From Wolbachia pipientis (GTDB taxonomy: Bacteria > Pseudomonadota > Alphaproteobacteria > Rickettsiales > Anaplasmataceae): 11,103 bases of DNA. This document shows, piece after piece, positions 1 through 5,263 of this stretch. A model generated the notes under the pieces. That model searched no databases, was not told the DNA's origin, and saw only the letters and a program-made list of their open reading frames with translations. The position numbers and the translations under genes were made by a program. Positions within the stretch are counted from its first letter, which is position 1, and every line of letters starts with the position of its first letter. Location of the stretch: contig NZ_JAHDJT010000035.1 of assembly GCF_023661085.1 (NCBI RefSeq), positions 1-11,103 on the forward strand, given 5' to 3'.

Positions 1-2
1 GT

Positions 3-192
3 CTTTTTTCTCTGCCTGGTAAATTTCTTAAATATTATAGCTTAGACTAGTTGCGCTTAAAAGCAGCTAAATTGCAGCGTTTAAGACATAAAAACGCCAA
101 TACTAAAAATAAATACCGACTAGGGCTTCTTTTGCTTTTTTCTCTATTTGGTAAATTTCTTAATGCTTGTGACTAAAGCAACTCAAAAGCCC
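3..192. repeat. Degenerate tandem repeat, period about 132 bp, with internal hairpins
   Basis: Bases 3-31 and 135-163 are direct repeats: 26 of 29 bases match, with the differences clustered at 14-16 versus 146-148. Weaker similarity continues to about 58 and 190, both ending in AAAAGC. Inside lies an inverted repeat, CTTAAAAGCAGC (56-67) against GCAGCGTTTAAG (74-85), pairing 10 of 12 positions around a 6-nt loop. A second inverted repeat joins GGGCTT (123-128) to AAGCCC (187-192) and TGCTTT (133-138) to AAAGCA (175-180). No open reading frame is credible. The left edge is cut by the window, so more units may lie upstream. Hairpin-bearing tandem repeats of this size are known as VNTR loci in Wolbachia; assigning this one to that class is inference. 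Confidence 0.7.
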
Positions 193-204
193 GTGAAGGG
201 TGTC

Positions 205-227
205 ATTCCAGCGCGCAACGCTGGAAT
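205..227. repeat. GC-rich palindrome (9-bp perfect stem, 5-nt loop)
   Basis: ATTCCAGCG (205-213) pairs perfectly with CGCTGGAAT (219-227) around the loop CGCAA. It is much richer in G+C than its surroundings. Its form, TGTCATTCCAGCG followed by its mirror, resembles palindromic repeats scattered through Wolbachia intergenic DNA. It lies about 176 bases before lpdA and has no T-run after it, so it is not a canonical terminator. A possible decayed partner lies at 304-335. Confidence 0.75.
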
Positions 228-251
228 CTAGGGATTTTATTAGGCTGGTGA

Positions 252-286
252 ACATAAAAGTAGTCTTATGTAAAACACAAAGTTTT
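252..286. repeat. Two small hairpins in the lpdA upstream region
   Basis: ACATAA (252-257) pairs with TTATGT (266-271) over an 8-nt loop. Immediately after it AAAAC (272-276) pairs with GTTTT (282-286) over a 5-nt loop. Both stems are short and AT-rich, so chance or decayed repeat DNA is possible. No protein can be read from this stretch. Confidence 0.35.
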
Positions 287-347
287 CAATGGGATTAAAT
301 GAGGACTGGATTCTAGTGCTATCTACTTGGATGAGGAGATAACGCCG

Positions 348-376
348 TTGATTATATAGGTTCCGTCTGTTATATA
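348..376 (+). promoter_or_regulatory. Candidate sigma-70 promoter for lpdA
   Basis: TTGATT (348-353) and TATATA (371-376) are separated by 17 bases. Transcription would start near 383 and give a leader of about 20 bases before the lpdA ATG at 404. The AT-rich background makes chance matches common. Confidence 0.45.
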
Positions 377-403
377 TAGTCTTTTTTAATACGAAGAAAA
401 CTG

Positions 404-1789
404 ATGAGTGAGTATGATGTTACGGTTATAGGTAGTGGTCCTGGTGGTTATGTAGCAGCAATTAGAGCAGCGCAACTTGGTTTTAAAACTGCGATTATTG
501 AAAAAGAGAAGAATTTAGGTGGTATATGCTTAAATTGGGGGTGTATACCAACAAAATCTCTGCTTAGAGCATCTGAAATTTATAGGTTAATAAGAAGATC
601 AGAGGAATTTGGTATAAAAGTAAAAGATACAAGCTTTGATATCCAGTCGATAGTGAAATACTCAAGGAACGTTGTTGATAAGTTATCAAAAGGTGTTGCG
701 TATTTGATGAAGAAGAATAACATCAAAATTCACCAAGGACTTGGTAAACTTGCGGGTAACCATACTATAAAAATCTTCAATAGTAAGAAGGAACAAGAAA
801 TTGTTTCCAAGAATATTATTTTAGCAACAGGTGTGAGAGCGCGAAATTTGCCTGGAATAGAGATAGATGGAGATTTAATATGGAATGTACAGCATGCTAT
901 GACTCCAGATAGACTGCCAAAATCGCTACTAATTATAGGATCTGGTGCAATCGGAGTAGAATTTGCAAGTTTTTATAGTACTTTGGGAGTTGAAGTAACA
1001 ATTGTAGAAGTAAAAGACACTATTTTACCGCTGGAAGATAGAGAGATTTCAAATTTAGCGCAAGAAATACTTACAAGACAGGGAATAAAGACATATACAA
1101 ACAATAGTGTAAAAACTTTTACTAAAAATAAAGGCTCTACTCAAGTGCAACTAAGTAGTGGTGAGAGCAAAGAATTCGATAGAGTAATTGTTGCAGTTGG
1201 CGTTCAGGCAAACACTGAAAATATAGGGTTAGAAAATACAAAAATTAAATTAAGCTCTTCTGGTTTTATTGAAACGAATGAATGGTATGAAACGAGTGAA
1301 CCTAACGTGTATGCGATAGGTGATGTAGCTGGCCCGCCATGTTTAGCGCATAAGGCAAGTCATGAAGCTGTGACCTGCGTTGAAAAGATTGCTGACAAAA
1401 GTCCTCATAAGTTAAAAAAAGAGTGCATACCAAATTGCACTTACTCTCACCCGCAAATAGCAAGTATTGGCCTCACTGAAGAACGGGCAATAAAAAATGG
1501 GTATGATGTAAAAATAGGAAAATTTCATTCTAATTTTAATGGTAAGTCTATTGCACTCGGTGAAACCGAAGGGTTAGTAAAAACAGTGGTTGATAAGAAA
1601 ACAGGCGAACTTCTTGGCGCTCATATGATAGGAGCAGAAGTAACAGAGTTAATTAGCAATTTCGCTCTTGCAAAGCAACTAGAAGGAACAGACTCCGACA
1701 TAAAGTCTACGATCTTTCCTCACCCAACCATTTCAGAAATGATACACGAATCGGTTCTTGCAGCGGACGATGAATCGTTAAACAGTTGA
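404..1789 (+). CDS. lpdA: Dihydrolipoamide dehydrogenase (E3)
   Basis: This flavoprotein reoxidises the dihydrolipoyl group of 2-oxoacid dehydrogenase complexes (pyruvate, 2-oxoglutarate) with NAD+ in the cytoplasm. The 461 residues are the usual family length. Visible motifs are the N-terminal FAD-binding GSGPGG (10-15), the redox-active disulfide pair C42 and C47 in the CLNWGC motif, a second Rossmann motif GSGAIG (179-184) for NAD, the FAD-contacting AIGDVAG segment, and the dimer-interface catalytic pair H440 and E445 in HPTISE. The ATG at 404 puts the FAD motif where the family expects it; the ribosome-binding site (GAAGAA, 392-397) is weak. The gene stands alone, converging on the next gene with one base between stop codons. 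Rickettsiales can carry more than one lpd gene, so which complex this copy serves cannot be decided here. Confidence 0.96.
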   Translation: MSEYDVTVIGSGPGGYVAAIRAAQLGFKTAIIEKEKNLGGICLNWGCIPTKSLLRASEIYRLIRRSEEFGIKVKDTSFDIQSIVKYSRNVVDKLSKGVAYLMKKNNIKIHQGLGKLAGNHTIKIFNSKKEQEIVSKNIILATGVRARNLPGIEIDGDLIWNVQHAMTPDRLPKSLLIIGSGAIGVEFASFYSTLGVEVTIVEVKDTILPLEDREISNLAQEILTRQGIKTYTNNSVKTFTKNKGSTQVQLSSGESKEFDRVIVAVGVQANTENIGLENTKIKLSSSGFIETNEWYETSEPNVYAIGDVAGPPCLAHKASHEAVTCVEKIADKSPHKLKKECIPNCTYSHPQIASIGLTEERAIKNGYDVKIGKFHSNFNGKSIALGETEGLVKTVVDKKTGELLGAHMIGAEVTELISNFALAKQLEGTDSDIKSTIFPHPTISEMIHESVLAADDESLNS

Positions 1790-1790
1790 A

Positions 1791-2171
1791 TTAGCATCTC
1801 ATCGCTTTAACATCATCAATATCTTGAGTTGTAGCTTGACTGGGTACTTCAATTCCGACAGGTTGATTACCAGCACCAGATTTCTGTAACCTCTCTTTTA
1901 ACCCTTCAGCTGCTTTTTTCACTTGCTTTTGATTAAGATCCTCTGGATTTTTTTTACCCCTTTGCTTGACTGTTGTTTCAGTACTCATATCTTTACCTTC
2001 TTGCTGATTGTAATTTTTACATTGCTCTTGCTGAGGTAGATCAACGACCGAATCGAAGAGAGCTTTTATTATATCTTTTAACAGCCCTACAAAACTTCCG
2101 CTTTTGCCTTCTCCTTGTTCTTGAGGCTTATTTTTCACGTTAGATTCTTTTTTACTATTGTTTTCAGACAT
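1791..2171 (-). CDS. Hypothetical small hydrophilic protein, 126 aa
   Basis: I do not recognise this protein. It is rich in Lys, Gln, Glu, Asn and Ser, with a polar N-terminus (1-23). One hydrophobic, probably amphipathic helix follows at about 25-44 (GSFVGLLKDIIKALFDSVV). A second charged helical stretch spans about 78-97, and the chain ends in a C-terminal Cys. There is no signal peptide, and no long uncharged membrane span: Lys and Asp interrupt the helix. The start is supported by AGGGA (2179-2183 on the reverse strand) 7 nt before the ATG. A clean reading frame of this length with a well-placed ribosome-binding site argues that it is real. It is divergent from murG and convergent with lpdA. 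A membrane- or partner-binding role for the helix would be a guess. Confidence 0.7.
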   Translation of the reverse strand: MSENNSKKESNVKNKPQEQGEGKSGSFVGLLKDIIKALFDSVVDLPQQEQCKNYNQQEGKDMSTETTVKQRGKKNPEDLNQKQVKKAAEGLKERLQKSGAGNQPVGIEVPSQATTQDIDDVKAMRC

Positions 2172-2196
2172 TTTTGATTCCCTACCATAAAGCTTA

Positions 2197-2208
2197 GTAA
2201 AATTTTAC
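2197..2208. promoter_or_regulatory. Perfect 12-bp palindrome between divergent genes
   Basis: GTAAAATTTTAC reads the same on both strands. It lies in the 90-bp gap between the hypothetical gene and murG, where both genes would have their promoters, so it could be a regulator-binding site. AT-rich palindromes also arise by chance, and no regulator is suggested by the sequence. Confidence 0.35.
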
Positions 2209-2214
2209 GTGCAA

Positions 2215-2237
2215 ATTGTTAAGTAATGGTTAACAAT
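2215..2237. promoter_or_regulatory. Inverted repeat upstream of murG
   Basis: ATTGTTAA (2215-2222) and TTAACAAT (2230-2237) form perfect 8-bp arms around a 7-base spacer. The spacer contains the upstream ATG at 2226. As DNA it could be an operator between the divergent genes. If transcribed it would be a hairpin hiding that ATG, which favours the murG start at 2262. A weak promoter candidate for murG, TTGTTA (2216-2221) and TAGTAT (2239-2244), overlaps it. Confidence 0.5.
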
Positions 2238-2261
2238 CTAGTATTAATTTGCTATGCACAG

Positions 2262-3293
2262 ATGGATATCATTCTAGCAACAGGTGGTACAGGCGGACAC
2301 ATTTTTCCAGCTATAACCTTAGCAGGAGCACTAAAGATACAAGGATATAATAGCACATTATTTACTGATAAAAAAACGGATAAAAATACTGACATAGAGA
2401 GTTATACCCTGCCGTTATGTAGGCCAAGCAGCAATAAATTTAAGTTTTTTCTTTTTTTGATATGTGGTTGTGTGTTAGCACTGTACCAAATAAGAAAGTT
2501 GAAACCAAAACTAGTCATTGGTTTTGGTAGCTATGCTTCTTTTCCAACTCTTCTTGCAGCAAAGATTCTCTCTATACCTATAATCTTACATGAACAAAAT
2601 ACAGTTTTAGGGAGGGTAAACAGATTCTTTTCCAAAAGTGCAAAATCAATCGCAACTAGCTTTCCAGAGACTAAATATGCGAGGAACAGTAAATGTGTTT
2701 TTACAGGGAATTTCGTTAATATAAAGGCGCAAGGCTATTCTTGTACTGAAAAAATCCTAAACATATTAATAATAGCAGGTAGTCAAGGTGCAAATTTTTT
2801 TGATGATATAGTGAGTGACGTAATTTGTAATCTGCCTACTGAAATGAAAGGGAAGATTAGAGTGACGCAGCAATGCACGAAGAAAAATATGGACAGAGTT
2901 AGGGGCCTATATGAGAGTGAAAGAATCGATTGTGAATTAAGTGAGTTTTTTGACGACATGGAAAGTAGGCTAGTGAGTGCTCATTTGATAATTAGCAGAG
3001 CAGGAGCAACCTCGATAGCGGAAATCACTCTTGCTGAGCGCCCCGCTATATATATTCCTTATCCTCACTCAAAAGATAGTCATCAATTTTATAACGCAAA
3101 ATATATCGGAGATTCAGGGGCAGCTGTAATAGTTGAGCAAAACAGTGAAGTGAAAAAAAGTTTAAGAGAGTTGCTAGTTGATCTATTACAAAATTGTCAA
3201 AAATTGCGTGATATGGCTAATAATACTAAGAGAACAAGAATAAGGAATGGGGTCACTGAATTTATTAAGGTAATAGCTCAAGAATTTAGCTGA
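2262..3293 (+). CDS. murG: MurG, UDP-GlcNAc:undecaprenyl-PP-MurNAc-pentapeptide GlcNAc transferase
   Basis: This peripheral membrane GT28 glycosyltransferase adds GlcNAc to lipid I, making lipid II on the inner face of the cytoplasmic membrane. From the chosen start the protein has 343 residues. It shows the N-terminal glycine loop GGTGGHIFP (8-16), the HEQN motif followed by GRVNR, a GSQGA loop opening the C-terminal Rossmann domain, the SRAGATSIAE donor-binding motif, and PYPHSKDSHQ near the end. The reading frame stays open 12 codons further up to an ATG at 2226. That extension lies in an inverted repeat, and family members begin just before the glycine loop, so 2262 is preferred; neither start has a clear ribosome-binding site. 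The 3' end overlaps gshB by 8 bases, tail to tail. Lipid II synthesis is known to be retained in Wolbachia despite the lack of an ordinary cell wall. Confidence 0.94.
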   Translation: MDIILATGGTGGHIFPAITLAGALKIQGYNSTLFTDKKTDKNTDIESYTLPLCRPSSNKFKFFLFLICGCVLALYQIRKLKPKLVIGFGSYASFPTLLAAKILSIPIILHEQNTVLGRVNRFFSKSAKSIATSFPETKYARNSKCVFTGNFVNIKAQGYSCTEKILNILIIAGSQGANFFDDIVSDVICNLPTEMKGKIRVTQQCTKKNMDRVRGLYESERIDCELSEFFDDMESRLVSAHLIISRAGATSIAEITLAERPAIYIPYPHSKDSHQFYNAKYIGDSGAAVIVEQNSEVKKSLRELLVDLLQNCQKLRDMANNTKRTRIRNGVTEFIKVIAQEFS

Positions 3294-4212
3294 TAGATAT
3301 ATGGCTGCTTGCTTTTTCTTCGAATGTATCCCAAAGATTTTTTTCTAGCAATGTATTATACAATTTGTTGACGTAAACTACTCCCGTAGGCGAAGTTGTA
3401 TTAATTTCGAGAAGAAAGTCACCTATAATGTCAATACCAACAAATATTAGCCCTCTTTTCTTTAATTCAGGACCAATTTTATTGCATATTTCATTATCTC
3501 TGTCGTTCATCTGAGCAGGTTCAAAGCTCGCTCCGAGCCGCAAGTTTGTTCTGATCTCTCCATCTCTTGGAACTCGTTTCATTATTCCAATTGGTTGGCC
3601 ATCAAGTAATAATATTCTTTTATCTTTGTCTATATTTTTGCAAAATGCTTGTGCAGTTACAGGACACTCATATTTTGCGACCATGAGTTCAACTACTACT
3701 TGAATACTGTTTTCATCTTGTATTCTTATTACATCGTTTCCTCCATAGCTATACAATGGTTTTAGAATAATATCTCTGTAATCATGGTAAAAATCTCTAA
3801 TCATCGATACATTCTCAGTAATTAAAGTTGGTGGAGTTAGTTCTGGAAACAGTGAAGTAATTAGTTTTTCGGGACAGTTTCTTATCTCCGTTGGATTATT
3901 AATTACCAATGCGCTAGTTTTTTCTAAAATATAGGTAGTTGTAATATAACGCACATCAAAGGGTGGATCCTGCCTGATAAATATAATATCCATTTCACTC
4001 AAATTGATGGTTACATCTTTTTTAGAGATGAAACTAAAATCGTCAACGCTGACTTTCTGAGCAAGAGCAATTGGCTGATTTAACTTTAATGCTAAATTGT
4101 TAGGGATATAGAAGAAAACTTCGTGCTTCCTCCTTTGTGCCTCCTTTATTAATGCAAATGTGGTGTCAGTTTCAAAGTTTATATTTTCATCCATTTGAAA
4201 AGCTACTCTCAT
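3286..4212 (-). CDS. gshB: Glutathione synthetase
   Basis: This ATP-grasp ligase joins gamma-glutamylcysteine and glycine, the last step of glutathione synthesis, in the cytoplasm. The 308 residues fit the prokaryotic family (about 315). Visible family motifs run in order: an N-terminal MRVAFQMD segment, RQDPPFD, the IRNCPEKL segment entering the ATP-grasp region, KPLYSYGG (glycine-rich ATP loop), KRILLLDGQPIG then KRVPRDGEIRTNLRLGA, and GIDIIGDFLLEIN with TSPTG near the C-terminus. The frame could begin at a GTG two codons earlier (4218). The ATG at 4212 is preferred because AAAGGTG (4221-4227 on the reverse strand) sits 8 nt before it, but only about 2 nt before the GTG. It follows the BON-domain gene on the same strand after 48 bases, so the two probably share a transcript. 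The gene for the preceding step, gshA, is not in this window. Confidence 0.95.
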   Translation of the reverse strand: MRVAFQMDENINFETDTTFALIKEAQRRKHEVFFYIPNNLALKLNQPIALAQKVSVDDFSFISKKDVTINLSEMDIIFIRQDPPFDVRYITTTYILEKTSALVINNPTEIRNCPEKLITSLFPELTPPTLITENVSMIRDFYHDYRDIILKPLYSYGGNDVIRIQDENSIQVVVELMVAKYECPVTAQAFCKNIDKDKRILLLDGQPIGIMKRVPRDGEIRTNLRLGASFEPAQMNDRDNEICNKIGPELKKRGLIFVGIDIIGDFLLEINTTSPTGVVYVNKLYNTLLEKNLWDTFEEKASSHISIS

Positions 4213-4236
4213 TTGCACATCACCTTTGATATAAAA

Positions 4237-4249
4237 TTCCCACTGGGAA
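4237..4249 (-). other. Short hairpin between the BON gene and gshB
   Basis: TTCCC (4237-4241) and GGGAA (4245-4249) make a 5-bp stem with a 3-nt loop. On the reverse strand it is followed by TTTTAT, giving the look of a small terminator or attenuator just before the gshB ribosome-binding site. The stem is too short for a firm call. Confidence 0.25.
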
Positions 4250-4260
4250 CTAAATTTCCA

Positions 4261-4857
4261 TTAATGGCGTAATTTGCTGTGTCTATATCGTACATAACTT
4301 ACAACTTGTTTTACCCCTTTTACCTTTCTTGCAATTGCTATTACAGCTTTTAGTTCCGCTTTATTTTGAGCTATACCCATCAAATAAACAACTCTATCAA
4401 CCGTATTAACGCTATAATTAATTGATTTGATATTTCTTTTCCCTAAAAGTCTTGTTCTTATTTCCGCCGTTATTATACCATCTACGGTAGTGTCAAGCAT
4501 GGAAGTTGTTTGTATTGGTGTTACTCTTATTTCATTTATTACTTCTTTAACTTCTTTTTGTTGCCAAGCTATTTTCTCTGCTGTGAGCTGCTTTTCAGGG
4601 GTATCAACGTTTCCAATGAGCAATACTCTTCCTTCGCTTACTTTAACCTTTATAGATGAAAATAGTCCATGCTTTAGGAGTCCCTTATTGATTCTGATTA
4701 CCATAGTTGTATCATCAACAATATTTCCCAAAGATTTATCTTGTGTTGTTATTGCTGTTGCCGTTGCTGTAGCCACTACGCTACCTATTATAAGTGGTGT
4801 ACAGCCACTCTGTGTAATCAGAAAAATTCCAAGTAAGAAGCTTGTTATTAGTCTCAT
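4261..4857 (-). CDS. Dual BON-domain envelope protein, DolP/YraP-like probable lipoprotein
   Basis: The 198 residues match the plan of E. coli DolP (formerly YraP), an outer-membrane lipoprotein with two BON domains that binds anionic phospholipids and supports envelope integrity. Residues 1-18 form a signal peptide with a hydrophobic core, followed by Cys19. The hydrophobic, Ala/Thr-rich stretch 21-38 follows. BON domain 1 covers about 49-113 (with RVLLIGNV and VINEIR), and BON domain 2 about 123-191 (with VVYLMGIAQ and VKGVKQVVSYVR). The residues before Cys19, TQSG, depart from the usual lipobox because Gln is at -3, so lipidation is likely but not certain. No clear ribosome-binding site precedes the ATG. 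A candidate promoter lies at 4893-4921, and gshB follows downstream. The BON architecture is clear; equivalence to DolP is inferred from layout and motif resemblance. Confidence 0.88.
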   Translation of the reverse strand: MRLITSFLLGIFLITQSGCTPLIIGSVVATATATAITTQDKSLGNIVDDTTMVIRINKGLLKHGLFSSIKVKVSEGRVLLIGNVDTPEKQLTAEKIAWQQKEVKEVINEIRVTPIQTTSMLDTTVDGIITAEIRTRLLGKRNIKSINYSVNTVDRVVYLMGIAQNKAELKAVIAIARKVKGVKQVVSYVRYRHSKLRH

Positions 4858-4892
4858 TATTGATTTTCAGGGTTTAGAATTTTCATTAAGGA

Positions 4893-4921
4893 ATGTTAAT
4901 AAGCTTTTTTGATTGTGTAAA
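4893..4921 (-). promoter_or_regulatory. Candidate promoter for the BON-gshB transcript
   Basis: On the reverse strand TTTACA (4916-4921) and TAACAT (4893-4898) are 17 bases apart. Transcription would start near 4886, about 29 bases before the BON-gene ATG. The -35 is a 5/6 match to consensus and the -10 a 4/6 match. Confidence 0.4.
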
Positions 4922-4936
4922 TACTATAAATTAAGT

Positions 4937-4958
4937 AAGACTTTAGACCTTGAGTCTT
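4937..4958. promoter_or_regulatory. Inverted repeat overlapping the tRNA-Leu promoter -35
   Basis: AAGACT (4937-4942) and AGTCTT (4953-4958) are perfect 6-bp arms around a 10-base spacer. The right arm overlaps the -35 element at 4950-4955. On the plus strand a T-run follows, so it also resembles a small terminator, but no plus-strand gene ends upstream of it. A protein-binding site is possible; chance cannot be excluded. Confidence 0.35.
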
Positions 4959-4978
4959 TTTAAGACGGTACTTATAAT
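4950..4978 (+). promoter_or_regulatory. Promoter of tRNA-Leu
   Basis: TTGAGT (4950-4955) and a perfect TATAAT (4973-4978) are separated by 17 bases. Transcription would start near 4985, about 43 bases before the tRNA. The wider form, CTTGA then 17 bases then CTTATAAT, is shared with the promoter at the right end of the window. Confidence 0.75.
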
Positions 4979-5027
4979 GGGGTGATAGGAATAGTTTATG
5001 TTAGCTATAAGTTACTGAAAAATTCTT

Positions 5028-5109
5028 GCGGATATGGCGGAATTGGTAGACGTGCCAGGTTTAGGTCCTGGTGAGCTTGCTCGTGGGGGTTCAAGTCCCT
5101 CTATCCGCA
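5028..5109 (+). tRNA. tRNA-Leu (anticodon UAG)
   Basis: The acceptor arms GCGGATA (5028-5034) and TATCCGC (5102-5108) pair perfectly, with discriminator A5109. The anticodon stem CCAGG (5055-5059) and CCTGG (5067-5071) frames the loop TTTAGGT with anticodon TAG (5062-5064), reading CUN leucine codons. A long variable arm with stem GAGC/GCTC, typical of class II tRNAs, follows. The T arm is GGGGG-TTCAAGT-CCCTC. The CCA end is not encoded (ACTC follows) and must be added by CCA-adding enzyme. It has its own promoter and lies about 150 bases before tig; no good terminator separates them, so some transcript could run through. Confidence 0.97.
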
Positions 5110-5140
5110 CTCAAAATCATGTACTTAGATTTAAAAAAAG

Positions 5141-5171
5141 GTTTATAATCACTAAACATACTCTAATGTTT
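5141..5171. other. Two mutually exclusive short hairpins after tRNA-Leu
   Basis: GTTTA (5141-5145) can pair with TAAAC (5153-5157), or AAACAT (5154-5159) with ATGTTT (5166-5171). The two stems share bases 5154-5157, so only one can form. Neither is followed by a T-run. They may help tRNA 3'-end processing or mean nothing. Confidence 0.2.
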
Positions 5172-5194
5172 GTGTAAAAACTCGTTCTTAAGGA

Positions 5195-5222
5195 TTGTAT
5201 TTCACTGAGATTCTGGTAAAAT
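5195..5222 (+). promoter_or_regulatory. Candidate promoter for the tig-clpP-clpX-lon cluster
   Basis: TTGTAT (5195-5200) and TAAAAT (5217-5222) are 16 bases apart. A TG dinucleotide at 5214-5215, one base before the -10, makes it an extended -10 promoter. Transcription would start near 5229, about 35 bases before tig. It does not show the CTTG element of alphaproteobacterial heat-shock promoters. Confidence 0.5.
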
Positions 5223-5263
5223 AGCTTTATAAAAATATAAATTAAAACATTGATAAATAGGTT

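Noticed and set aside
3..192. CRISPR array
   Set aside because: There are only two imperfect blocks, 132 bases apart, with internal hairpins. There are no regular short spacers and no cas genes.
205..227. Intrinsic terminator
   Set aside because: The stem is strong, but no T-run follows it on either strand, and the sequence resembles a dispersed repeat.
2226..2261. Twelve-codon N-terminal extension of murG
   Set aside because: MurG proteins begin just before the glycine loop. The extension overlaps an inverted repeat and adds no conserved residues. It is kept as an alternative only.
4427..4912. 161-codon plus-strand frame opposite the BON gene
   Set aside because: It is the antisense of a gene with a signal peptide and two recognisable BON domains. 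Its translation is a hydrophobic, Val/Ile/Ser-rich string with no family features.
5195..5222. Heat-shock (RpoH) promoter for tig-clpP-clpX-lon
   Set aside because: This would be expected for protease genes, but no CTTG element at the right distance from the -10 was found upstream of tig. The extended -10 form fits better.
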